Assembly: GCA_023105745.1 (NCBI GenBank)
Contig: JALGQZ010000012.1
Location: 43,207,852-43,271,851, forward strand
Direction of reading: 5' to 3'
DNA from: Austropuccinia psidii
Taxonomy: Eukaryota > Basidiomycota > Pucciniomycetes > Pucciniales > Sphaerophragmiaceae
Length of the DNA: 64,000 nt
Positions 47,877 through 59,480 of the stretch are shown here, in pieces. The first letter of the stretch is position 1, and each line of letters starts with the position of its first letter. The notes beneath the pieces were generated by a model. The model made no database searches and was not told the DNA's origin. It was given only the letters and a program-made list of their open reading frames with translations. Both the position numbers and the translations under genes were made by a program.

Positions 47877-50800
47877 TTAATTTCTGAACGTTCTTAGTAG
47901 TTTATCAGCATTTTTTATATCCTTCTCAAGTAGCCATTCATCTTCTTGAGTTGGATTTTTATACCTTACAAGGTATTCTCTTTCTTTTTTATTTCTTGTC
48001 CTTCTTTCTTTGAGGAATTTCACAATTCTCTTTTCATCTTCGTCCAAAGGGGTTATTTCAAGTGGGGGTTTATTTCTTAGTGGAAATAATTCCATGTCAC
48101 TTTAGCTTTAAGGTTTTATCAGACTTACAGGGAGAGTTGGGTATCTATTCATCAGTTCACCTGTGAGCTCCCATTGCACAGCATTAGGTCTATGTAGTGC
48201 TTTCATAATGAATGGTCCTGCAAAGGAATCTCTCAAGTTCTTTGGTCCTCTTATATTATTGAAATTAAGAGTTGACACTAGTACCAAGTCTCCTAATTTC
48301 AAGTCAGGTGGTTTATGACTTCTATCCCATCTTTCTTTTTCATATTTGAAAGGATCTTGCATACATTTGTTTGCATGGTGTCTTGCTTTGTCAAAAATTC
48401 TTTTAAAACTGCTTGCTGTTGGATGTATATCAACTAAGTCCTTTTTGAGGATATCATAAGGAAGTCTTGGATTCCAAACTTTTTCTAGCAATTCTGGTGT
48501 TTTTCCAGTAGAAGAATGGATTGATGTTTTGTATTCTAGTGCAAGAGCTGGTATTAATGTACACCAATCATGGGTAAAACCATAAGAATCTTTAAATTCC
48601 AGTCCATAAGCACAAAATCTTCTGATAATGTCCTCCAAGGTTTGTATCATTCTGTCTGCTAAGCCATCAGTTTGAGGATGGTAATCTTTTGAGAATGAGA
48701 ATTTGGCCCAAACAGGTTATGGAGGTTTTTCCATAATACTGAAGTGAACTTTGGGTCTCTGTCACTTACAATATTTTGGAATAAGCCTGTGTGGCTAATG
48801 ACTTTATTCCATATCATTATGGCTGTGTCCATAGCTGTGTCATCTTTGTGACATGGTAGGAACATAGGAGTTTTTCTATCCCTGTCAACTAACACTAGGC
48901 ATGCATTATAACTTCTGTCTCCTCCTGGAGATAGTGCTGTTACCCAATCCATATGAATTATTTGCCAAGGGGACGTTGGTTCCTGGATTTGAATCATCAT
49001 CCAAATTTCTTTCCTGTGGCCCTGTTGGCTTTTTGACATCTGTCACAGGTTTTCACCCTCTCTAGTGTTCTATCTTCTGAGAGATGTCCAGCTGCAACAC
49101 TATCATGACCCTCATGTAAAATAGTGTTTATTAGAGTCCTATCTGTGGAGGCCATAACACATGTGTGTTTTGTTCTATGATAGAGGATTCCATCAAGGAG
49201 GTGGAATCTTCCTTCATCATATGCCTTTTTCCATATTTCATCTAATTTTGATGAAATTTATGGGTCTTTACAGTCTTTCATTAGAAGCTGGTTTAAGATG
49301 AGGAAATCCTTATCTATCTTATAGCTTTCTGTAACTTGGTAAAAGAATGCTGTGCCAATGTCTGTGACACATATCCCTTCTATATGATGCTCCTCCTGTG
49401 GTAACCATGCTGGATTTTCAGGAGTATTTGCTAGAGCCCATCTGCTAAGACCATCTGCATTTCTATGAATATTACCAGATTTATGAAAAATAGTCATATT
49501 TCCTCTATATTCTTGGATAGCAATTTGCCATCTCAGCATATGTCTATTTGGAGTTTTCATATTGAATAGATATTTTACAGCATTAAAATCTTTAATCACA
49601 TCACATACTGTTCCATCCAAGTAATAGTGTAATTTTTCTAAAGCCCACACTAAGCAGAGGCATTCCATTTAGCTTGCGCCATATCTTGCGTCTGTTGGCT
49701 TTATCTGTCTTGAAATAAAACAAATTGGTCATTCCACTCGTTTATCCTTCATGATTTGTGTCTGGTGTAGTGCAGAACCTAGTCCTTCTCCACAAACATC
49801 AATGTAAAGCTTAAAGGGTAGTTTCCAATCTGGAATTATGAGAAATGGGGCATTTGTTAAGGAATTTTTCAATTCTTCATATGCTTCGACTCTTTCTTCA
49901 TTCATTTCATAGACTGTTTGTTTGTCACACCGTTTATACAAGTATTTGGAAATTTTTGCAAAGTCCTTTATATGTTGTCTATAGTAACCAGCAAATCCTA
50001 GAAATGATTGCATTTCTTTTTTGGTTTGAGGCATTGGCTTAAGTAGTACTGCTACTACTTTATTCTTGACTATGCCTAGACTAGGTCCAGATACAACATG
50101 TCCTAGTGCTTTTAGTTCACTATATGCAAAATGACACTTTTTCAAGGAAATTTTCATATTCACTTGCACTATTTTTTGTAGTACCCTTTCTAGTCTTGTG
50201 AGGTGATTTTCCCAAGTTTCTGAGCAAACTATGATATCATTAATATAGATAATTAACCATCCTTCTGATAATTCTTCAGGAAATATGGTATTCATCATCC
50301 TTTGATAATGGGAAGGTGCATTCTTTATACCAAATGGCATTCTTAGGTATTTAAAAATTCCAACGTGGACTATTATTCTTAGTAGTCTCTTGGCATTGTC
50401 TTTTAAGACCTTTTGATGAAAAACGTTTAGAGCATCCATGGATGTGATGAACTTAGCTTGTGACAATTGTGTCAATGTCTCATGGATTCTGGGTATTGGA
50501 TATCTGTCAGCGATGGTATAGGTGTTCAGGGCTCTGAGGTCTCCTACCATTCTTGATTTTCCATTATTCCAAGTTATAATGACAGGTGCAGTGACTTCTA
50601 CCTGTTCATTATGCCCTACTTTCCTTGATACACCAAGGTCCATTAATTCTTTAATGTGTACCTCTAAGGCTTCTCTAGCCCTTGGACTAGCTGGGTAAGC
50701 AGGTCTCCTTAGTCAGGGTGGCTAAGGCTTTTCCACATTAAGAATTATATCTAACTCATGCCCAATTATGGAACCTAGTGGTTCTTTGTCAGTTGCAAAG

Positions 50801-51433
50801 GCATTTTTATATTTAAATAAGAGGTCAATAAATTTTCCTTTCATTTTTGCTGTTAATTCAAGATTAAATTCTGCCTCTTTTAGCTGTTCAGTTATGAAAA
50901 AATCCATTTCTGGGCCTTTTTCTTCATTCTTGACAACTGTTATTTGTCTTTTATTATCAAGAAAGCCAAATTTTTGTCTTTTATTATCACCTATGGTAAA
51001 ATATCTATCCTTTTGGTTAGAGATATCTATGCCATAAATTGACAAGTAGTCATTTCCAAGTATGAAGTGATTACTAGTACAGTTGTCCATTACCACAAAC
51101 TCTACTTTGATTCTGACACATTGTGAAGGATGAGGAAAAATGAGTGTTAAGTCAATTATTTCAAGGGACTTCATGCTCTCACTTGCACTACTAAATTTGA
51201 CACCTTGTATTGGTATAAGTTTTTCTTGCCAATCTGGAAAAATTGTTTTTAAATGACTTTTACCAACACAGGTGCAATATGCTCCTGTATCCAAGTTTAC
51301 TTTTGCCTCTTGGTTATCAACCATGACAATACTTACACTTTATTTTCCAGCTTTATATCCCATTCCTTTTGAAGGTTTGGTTCTATACAGTTTGGCATCT
51401 TGTACATTTGTCAGGTTTGTGTCAGATGTTCCA
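47877..51433 (-). pseudogene. pol: Family B pol: protease, RT, RNase H, integrase, C-terminal chromodomain-like part
   Basis: Pol continues in the gag frame, so B encodes one gag-pol protein. In order: an aspartic protease with LDTGAYCTC (about 51285); a reverse transcriptase (50643-49729) with MPFGIKNAP and an active site YIND where YxDD is expected, a lost aspartate; RNase H (49668-49258) with FKLYIDV and NADGLSRW; an integrase whose zinc region has lost the tract between its histidine and cysteine halves (about 49080); a core with MDWVTAL and SDRDPKF (49039-48659), then a frameshift; a C-terminal part with MIQTLEDI and GDLVLVS (48650-48108); and a short chromodomain-like end, EYLVRYKN (48095-47877). 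Stops near 50720 and 49670 and frameshifts in integrase inactivate it. Confidence 0.92.
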
Positions 51434-53601
51434 ACTTGTGGTCAGTTTGAGCTAACATCTAGTACTTCATAAATTATATCAATATTATTAATTTGTGCAT
51501 TAATTATAATAGTTGCATCACTCTCAGAAGTTTCAGACTCTTCTGTGTCCTTTTCAGAATCAAATTCTTCTTCTTTTTCATTGTGGTCTTCTGTTTCCAC
51601 AATTTCATTGATTTTTGCTTTTTTAAGGCAATTATTGGCCAAGTGTCCAATACCTACACATTTTTGGCATTTTCTTTGCTCATTATTGTTGGATGTATTG
51701 GTCTTGAAAGTTTTTTTTGATTTATCTTTTTTGATAAATGGCTTATTTGGAATTTTGATGTCCAATTTTTTCCAAATTCTGCCAATTTTTGCCTTTGTCA
51801 CTATGTCTTCTAGTGCATTGGCATACTCTTCTATGAAGCATGGTTCTATGCACCTGCTTCTCAGGGCATTTTCCAACTTTCCTCCACATTTCTTAAGTAT
51901 TTTCATGTATACCATTTTTTGTAACATTTCTGGGTACAGTTCATTTCATCCTTTAACTTGTTTTAAGAACCAAGTCAAAGGTTTATCTTTGTCTGGGTCA
52001 AAGAAGGAGTTTTCAAATGAATTTTCTCTTTTTTACCTCCAGGAATCATTAGCCCACTTGGTGATTATTTCTTGTTTGCACAAATACCAGGTATTTTTGC
52101 CATTTGGTTGTCTTATGCCATAGTACCATCTTTTTGCATATTTCTCAAACAGTGAGTGTAATCTTGCAGTGATCAATTAAACTTGTATGGCATAATATTC
52201 TTGTAATATGTCAATTGTTTTAATAAATGACATATGGTCAGATTCACATTATCCTGTGAATGTTGGCCATTCTTTTAATTGAGGTGATTCCTTCATTAAG
52301 ACTTGTTTATTATCTTGGTGACTCAAGTCTGTTATCAATGGATTTGTTAATTCCTCTTTTGGTTTAACAGGGCTTCTTATGTGAAAAAATCGAGTTTATA
52401 ACTTTGGCATATTTGAGTTAGCCTCATTAATTTTATCCATTTTTTCAGTGATAAACCTTGTTTCACTTTGAATATCATCTTTCAGATGCATTCTTGCTTC
52501 ATAACTTTTTTCCACATGGTCTAAAAGTAGTTTCTGGTGTGATGAAGTCTTTTCTTAAAATGTTTCTACAGAAATACTTAATTTGTTTATTTTTTCTGTA
52601 AGATTATCACTACTCACGTCATAATTGATTTTCAAAGTTTTATATTTGATATCGTTTATGTATTTATACAATTCTTGTTGTCCTTGTATCAATTCTTGAG
52701 TCTTATCAATTAAAACCTTTGGTTTGTTGTTTTCAACCATAAATTTAATGTTATCAATTTCTTTTTTATTTTGTACAACAATTTTTGTCAAAGATGATAA
52801 GCTATTATTTATTTCTTTTAAAGATAATCAACTATTTTTAATGTCTTTAAGAGGTAAAATACTGTTATTAAGCTCTGTTAAAGTATTTACAACATCAGGG
52901 GATAAGGTTATTTCTTTGAGAAATGGGGTTGTCTCATTGTTTGCTTCTCTTTGTCTTTGAATTCCATCAAAGTTCTGGCCATGTTGAAGACATTTCCCAT
53001 GGCATCTTTTTGGATTTTTGGAATCCTGTATCTTGGGGAATATGGTTTTCTCCAGTTCTTTTTCTTGTTCTTCTTCCCTTCTTGGGGAGGGTGGTTGTCT
53101 TGAGGCTTGCTGGTAGAAGCTACTGGGGCTTCTTCCTTGCTTGCCTCCCTCTTTTTGTTGTGGTACTCCTTGATCTTTTTGATTTGAGGCTTGGGTGACA
53201 GTGGATTCCATCCATTGGAGTATACAACTATCTCCCCCTCTGTGAGGAACCTTTTGAGGATGTGCCATGAGCTCAACACTCCTTGGTGTATTTGAGGCAA
53301 CATTTCCCAGTCCTTGTGTTTGTACACTGTGTAGTACTGCTTGTACTGGCCCATGTAAATGTCTATCTGAGCCCTCTGAATGTGATTTGTACCTGTTTGA
53401 GCTACTCATACTTAGTTCTAACTCTGGTTCAGATATCATGGGCATCCCTGGGACTTGCCTTTGGGATAAGGCACTTCCTTGTGTGGATTCTGTTCCACTG
53501 GGGATATTGCCCTTTCTTTTCCCTTTTGAGGAATCAATTATACCTCTGAGTCCAGCTCCATTTGATTTGATGGAGTATTGGCAGCCTCTTCTGGTAGTCA
53601 T
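51434..53601 (-). pseudogene. gag: Family B gag, broken by stop codons
   Basis: Starting at the ATG 53601 (MTTRRGCQYSIKSNG), 257 codons are open: a basic N-terminus rich in S, Q and P, then KKNWRK-type basic and low-complexity stretches (seen partly in an overlapping frame). After a stop at 52828 the same frame continues with a heptad-like helical stretch (52791-52555, IDNIKFMVENNKP), a capsid-like region, and a zinc knuckle CQKCVGIGHLANNC (CX2CX4HX4C, about 51640-51680), followed by an acidic stretch (EKDTEESETSESD). Several in-frame stops make it a pseudogene. The wording resembles Austropuccinia psidii Gag proteins. Confidence 0.9.
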
Positions 53602-53676
53602 GATTTAAGAAATAAGATATAAAAGGATTTCAGGACAAGAATTCTTCTTATGGAAATTTATAAATGAGGCACTCAC

Positions 53677-53826
53677 AATCAGAGTCCTGAATAGTTGGTC
53701 CTGGGAAGTCTAATTTCTTGGCTTTCTTTTTGTTAATGACAATTGGTGTTGGAGAACTTGGGCAAGTTTCTTCCACCAATCTTTCAACAGTTCCTTGTTT
53801 CCTTTCTGTTGGATTGTCTTCAAACA
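53677..53826 (-). other. Candidate 150-bp exon upstream of gag (family B)
   Basis: It is bounded by a strong acceptor-like TTTTTTAG (AG at 53827-53828) and a GTGAGT donor-like site (53671-53676). It encodes FEDNPTE, VERLVEE and GPTIQDS, matching 2494-2643 in the old copy, which is also exactly 150 bp. The segment begins two bases into... a split codon and ends one base into another, so it can only be read as a middle exon or as part of a short ORF starting at ATG 53839. Its join to gag at 53601 is not resolved. Confidence 0.55.
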
Positions 53827-53839
53827 CTAAAAAAGACAA

Positions 53840-54302
53840 ATAAATATAAGTCTTTTATATAAGAAGTGTTATTTTTGGTAAGATATGGCAATTTTCCACA
53901 TAAAAATTGCTTTTATATCTTAAAAAAAATGAAATCAATAAATAAATGAATAAAAATGAATAAAAATAACTTCTTTTATTGGTTTTCAATTTTTTTAATT
54001 TCTTTCATTTTTGAAGAATAAAAGAAAGATGAATATGATTGTTTTATGAAATTCATTTAAAATATAAAATTATTTTTAATTCATAAAATATATTTTTTGA
54101 TCACTAGAGTCACTCAAAGAAAGTTCTTGCAAGTCTAAGGATGTGAAAAACCACGTGTAAGACAGTAAAATTGCTTTCAAAATGCCTCAATGGCTTTTAA
54201 AATCAACAAAAATAAAATTATTATAAAATTTTATGATTATGATTATAATTTATTATTGGATAAACCCAATCAGAATCTTTTTTAAAGGTTTTTTAAAGTA
54301 AA
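53840..54302 (-). other. Leader of family B element
   Basis: AT-rich 5' leader between the primer site and the candidate exon. No gene seen. Colinear with 2660-3090 in the old copy. Confidence 0.6.
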
Positions 54303-54323
54303 TATCACAGCCAGGCCCCCAAA
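54303..54323 (-). promoter_or_regulatory. Primer-binding site of family B
   Basis: On the coding strand TTTGGGGGCCTGGCTGTGAT follows the 5' LTR end (CTTACA). Its first 18 bases equal the family C primer site. The old B copy has a mutated version at 3091-3108. Confidence 0.6.
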
Positions 54324-56289
54324 TGTAAGGCTTGACTATGAAAAAATAAGTAAAAATTACTAATATTTTACTCATTGTACTATGAATTCCCTTATAAATA
54401 AATTAAATAAGATAAAAAAAAATTATAATAATAAAAAATTATTATAATTATGGCGTATAAATAGTTATATTATTAAATAAATATAATAATATAATTTATA
54501 TTGTAAAAAGTAATATAATAAATAAAGATATTAATATAAGATAATTAATCTATTTAAAAGCACTTTATTATTCGTGAAAAATTGGTTTTTATGAATATAA
54601 AACAATTAATAAAAATAATATTACTAATATTAAAGTTATTTATTAATATAAATACTATTTATATTAATATAAGAATTATCAAAAATAAGAATAGAGAAAA
54701 ATTATCATAAAAGAGAAAATAACCTACTTTCAATACTTAATATAATAATTTTGAAACATTTTATGCCAAAATTATGTAAATACAATTTATACAAACTGTA
54801 TTTACGATAAAAATAGAGAAATTACAAATATTCTTTAATTTTTACATGGAAATTGAGTTAAAGGAATTTTTGAACAAAAACAATTAAATAATTGATTTAA
54901 TGACGTCAACATTGATGTTTATAATAAAGATGATCTTTTGCTTTGATGATATAAAGGTTTTATATATAAAGAATAAAGAATTTACCTTCTGATTTAATTA
55001 TTTTAGTGTTTGTTAAGCATGTGAGAGGAAAATAGAGTAAAAAGAGCTCTATTTATAGTAGATACCTCCCTTCTAGAGGGAAGAAGGCTTCTAGTAGACG
55101 TGTAATGATGATTTCTACTAGAAATGATCAATATTTTAAGGTTTAGTGATGATTACATCATGATCAAACCATCTTATCTCATGATTAAGCCATTACTTAG
55201 AGTTATCACTATAAGTCTAATTTTGATGACATCATAGACTTTGCAGAAGCCTAACCTTCATGGAGTTTATTATTATACTAGTCATAATCTAATAGTATTC
55301 ATCAGTTCTATTACTTATATGTCTGTCAAACTTAAAATGAGGTTACAGTGAGTGATCATAAATGATCAAAATTAAGCTTAAGCTTTGGTCATTAATAACT
55401 TTGAATTGATACACGCTACAGCTATTCTGGGAGTGTTTTCTGATAGCTTGGCATTTCCATATTAAAATTCCAAGAGAATTTCATTACATCATCAAAACTC
55501 TATTTCTGATGATTTTTCTTGTAACTCATCTTTTCTTTCAAAATTCAATATTTTAAATTTAAAACCGTGATTTCAAAGGGTTATACCTTGAATATTATAA
55601 TAACAATTATGTCATTCTTCATGTATGAGCTAGTAGAATCTGACTGTCTACTTTATTTTAAGTTTCGACCAATTTCACAACAAAGTGGTCAACAGCTCTA
55701 TTGATTTTATTCACTAATCCATTACAAGTTTTAACCTTGTTTATAACTTGTAAAATAAACTTCATATCTGTACTCCTACAGTAATCATGTGGTGACTTTA
55801 TTTCTGGTTTATCTCTCTATCTTGTATATTCCAAGAAATATTAGCTAAAAACCATGAATATATGCATTGACCAAAAAAGTGCATATATTCAGCTTAATTC
55901 CTTAAGTATTGACTTTGGAGATTAGCTTTATGGTTGTTTTATGTGAAGAAGTTTATGCAGAATCCAATCGTACAATTTATTTCACATGTTGTTTCATTGG
56001 GTTCTGAGATAAATGAGGTTTTGTACCCTTTTTAAGATATTATTACTTATGATTCAGTAATTATTGACTTTTCAGATATGCCATAAAAATGAAATATGTG
56101 TATTTTAACATGAGAAATCTAATTGTGCAATTTTGTTCACATGTTTACTCATTATATTCTGAGTTAATTCAGATCTTGTACTTATTTATGTCATATTACT
56201 AATTTTTGAGACAATTATCATCAGTATAATTATCACAGAAATTTTGCTGTGACCTTTATGGATATGTGGTCATATCTCAAAGGCTCACA
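54324..56289 (-). repeat. 5' LTR of family B element
   Basis: 1966 bp on the plus strand from TGTAAGG to AAAGGCTCACA, followed by target copy AATAT. It carries the conserved stem-loop at 55856-55890. Confidence 0.93.
55856..55890. repeat. Conserved stem-loop in B 5' LTR
   Basis: Same arms as at 47307-47341 (GAATATATGCA and TGCATATATTC), with a 13-base loop. Confidence 0.75.
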
Positions 56290-56294
56290 AATAT

Positions 56295-57124
56295 ATATCT
56301 TAACTTCATTTTTTGGGTGGTATATGTTATATACCACTATATTTTTTGTTTTTAATTGCTTTGTTGCATGTTTTAATCACCATGAAAACATTCATTTTTG
56401 GTGTGTTTTACATATTAAAACACTTTGAGGAATCAATACTATTCATTTTTCACTTAAAAAGGACACCTATTACTGTAAAGCCAACAGTTCTAGAGGCATG
56501 GTTGGGTATATTGACAATTTCAATTGCCCTTTGCAGAACCATGTTTTGGATTATACTTGCTAACCACAAGTTGATCTGTGAGATACTGGTATACAAACAA
56601 TGTACCAGATATCCATAAGCTGCATTTCTGACGTGTAATTGTTAATTTCTATTGCACTGTCATATTATAAGGGAATAATATATAAATATATTTCCCAGAG
56701 GCCATTCTTAGACGTGCAAACAGCATTTTAAGAATTCTTAACTGACATTAAGCCCTCTTTCTCCTGTTTAATTAAGTAGAGGAAAACTTCATCCCACTTG
56801 AGACCCAGTCACAGGCCAACACACCAGTGACAGCCTCAGAACCAAAGGGCAGCAAGTTATAAGGAAAGAGGCACAGTGAAGACCTTATGACAGCTAAAAG
56901 GTGGACACCAATTGCCACTCACAGGAGTAGAAAGCCACAACGCTCTGAATAAATACAAGGTAAACCAACCTGAACCACTTGTACAGGGAAGATTGCAATA
57001 ATTAACCCAGCTGTAAGCTCTAAAGGCAAATTTCCAAAAGCAGTAGATAGCCAATTTGTACAAGTCACAGTCAAAGGTAAATACCCTAAGAACATTAAGT
57101 TGTTGACTGATTGCAAACACTGAT
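56295..57124 (+). other. Leader of family C element, right part
   Basis: About 830 bp between the B insertion and the C gag start. No gene; a 101-codon frame at 56313-56618 is hydrophobic by AT-richness and unsupported. Confidence 0.55.
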
Positions 57125-58041
57125 ATGTCACCTGTACAACTCAGAAACCTTGCCTTTCAAAGGAACCAGCCAGAGGACATAGAAGCCTTGTCCAGAACCA
57201 GAATACCTGGAGGAGGACACCTTAGCAACAGTGGTGGATGGCAAGACATTGAGGGAAATCACACCCACTCTTCCATTCACATCCCAATTCAACAGAAAAC
57301 TCAAACAAGAGGGCTGGAAGGATATGGATCAAGTGCTTCAGGTCCACCAACTCCTCAAAGACCTTTTTCAATGGAGAATTGACAACAGGAGGTGCAACCT
57401 AGCATCCCACTGGGATGGAATTGAAGCAAGCTTCCAGAAGATCTGTCTCAAAGAGATAGACTTCAAGGACCTTATGTTAATCACCAAAGGTCAGAATCCT
57501 ACCAGGCAGTTCAGACTCCTGGAGGCAAGGGCAACCAGGATAAGGGAGAATCAAGCCACTATCCAAGCTATAGAAGAACAGCTGACCCAGACAGGGCATA
57601 CTCCGATTCCTTCAGGCTCACAAGGAGCAGGCAAAATCAGCTCTCCAGTGGCTTCACAACATTCAGAAACCAGAAGATCAGTGGCCAAGAGTCAACATTC
57701 TTCAAAATTCCAGGAAGTCTCCAGGAGAAGACAAGGAAACAAGGGCAAAAACAAGACCTCCTTCAACCATAGGAAGAGAGAGTCAGACCCCATGATCCAG
57801 AAGCTGTTGAATTTGGTGAAAGAAGTGCACAAGAACCAGAAGCAGTTGTAAATAACTTTAGAATAAGTAGTCCCATTAATAAAAATATTACCACTACTCA
57901 GATTGAACATAATGTTGTCACACCTGAGAGTAACTTAAACCAGGCAGTTCAGACTCCTGGAGGTGAGGGAAAACAGAATAAGGGAGAATCAAGCCACTAT
58001 TAAAGCTGTAGTAGAACAGCTGACCCTGAAAGGGCTTACTC

Positions 58042-59480
58042 TGTCAGCCTGTGACTCAAAACCAGAGCAAAAACATGACAGCCAAAATACCATAAACCAA
58101 TGGTATAGCCAAAATACCACCAAAACATGGAGCTGAGCCAAATTAGCTCAAAAGGTATCAAACGAAAGAGGAAACTCACCTCTTTCTGAAAATATAAGTC
58201 TCATCACCATAGGACAAGAAATAACAAAGTTATTCCTGCTCAAAGTTATTGCTGAGCATAAACCTTAAATTTCACCTCTCATCTAAAATATAGAAGGAGA
58301 GGCTTAACCCCATCAAATGGGTATTCAAAATGAAGCTCTAAGCCAGGGCTATCTAATGGTGCTAGCAAAACTGAGCTAGCACCAGTATTACTTGAGTTAT
58401 GGTCAAATTCAGACCAAATAAGAGTGAACAAAACATTCACCTCTCATCTAACTTTTACAGTTTTAGTGTGAGATACTTAAAGTGGGGTCTTTTTGGAAAG
58501 AGCACAATAAGGGCTATCTGATGGTGCCATCCATTTCCTCATATCTCAACTACAACAGAAGTCATTGGCCAAACAAGCTTAATACAGCTTTTGCCCCAAC
58601 CATGCCAATGTACAAAATACTTGTACATGGGATAACTTTGTCATATTTAATGATAACCATTTCAAGTTGGGTACCATTGGGTAGAGCCCATATAGAGCTA
58701 TTCAATGAACCAATTTTGAGCTTGATATCTCAAAAACCAACAGAGTTATGACCATTTTAAGGTCAAAATCCCACCTGCTGTCATATACAGCCTTACCATG
58801 GGATAATATCCCATAACCATGAATATGAGGTGTCAAATAGACAAAGAAGCATGTTTTTACTTGAATACCTCATATGTCAGTCAATACTGGGGTCCCATAC
58901 AGTTTCTGTACAGCATTCTACGCGTCATACACGTCAGAATCAGGCTGTGAGGTCCCCAGATGAAAATTTTCACCCTTTATTGATGAAAACCACCAAGATG
59001 TGGTTTCAAAACCACATCTGAGCCCAATACAGAGTATACAGGCTGTTTGCAAACCACAAGCCTGTCATAGAGAGTGAAAAATCTTCACTTCCTCTACGTG
59101 GAAAGGTCTGGCAGCCTTTCCACCTCAATTTCAGGATAAAAGGAGGGTTTTTCACAGCCAAAAGTTTTTCCTCATCCTGCTCTTGAATAACCTACGTAGT
59201 AAACTGTAAAAAATAGTTTTACTCTTGGTTAATAATCAGGTATAATTATAAATTTAATTATTGTAGTCTTGTATTATTGTAACCCAACAGATAAAGCTGC
59301 ACCCAGGGCTTTCAATAGCGCTCACCACCACTATATCCATTATAGTAAAGCCCTTATATTTTAAATTAAATCCATCCTTAACCCTTATAAAATCTTTTTT
59401 AAACTATTTTACACATGTCACAGTCATAGTTTTAGTTGTAAATAGCTTTATTACCACTTCAACATAGACTCATCCTGACA
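58042..59480 (+). mobile_element. Family C solo LTR (C2) inside C gag
   Basis: 1439 bp from TGTCAGCCTGTGACTC to CATCCTGACA, with TACTC on both sides (58037-58041 and 59481-59485). It aligns with C1. No internal region, so a solo LTR. Confidence 0.93.
58996..59019. repeat. Conserved hairpin in C LTR (C2)
   Basis: Same perfect 11-bp arms and CA loop as at 45196-45219. Confidence 0.75.

Larger units (their letters stand above)
45797..56289 (-). mobile_element. Family B Ty3/gypsy element, full length, decayed
   Basis: This 10.5-kb minus-strand element is flanked by AATAT (45792-45796 and 56290-56294) inside the C leader. It has two LTRs of about 1.95 kb at visibly lower identity than the young A pair, a primer site, a polypurine tract and one long gag-pol frame with several stops and frameshifts. 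Confidence 0.95.

Noticed and set aside
56313..56618. Hydrophobic 101-codon ORF resembling a membrane protein
   Set aside because: It starts beside the B target site in the C leader. Hydrophobicity follows from T-rich codons.
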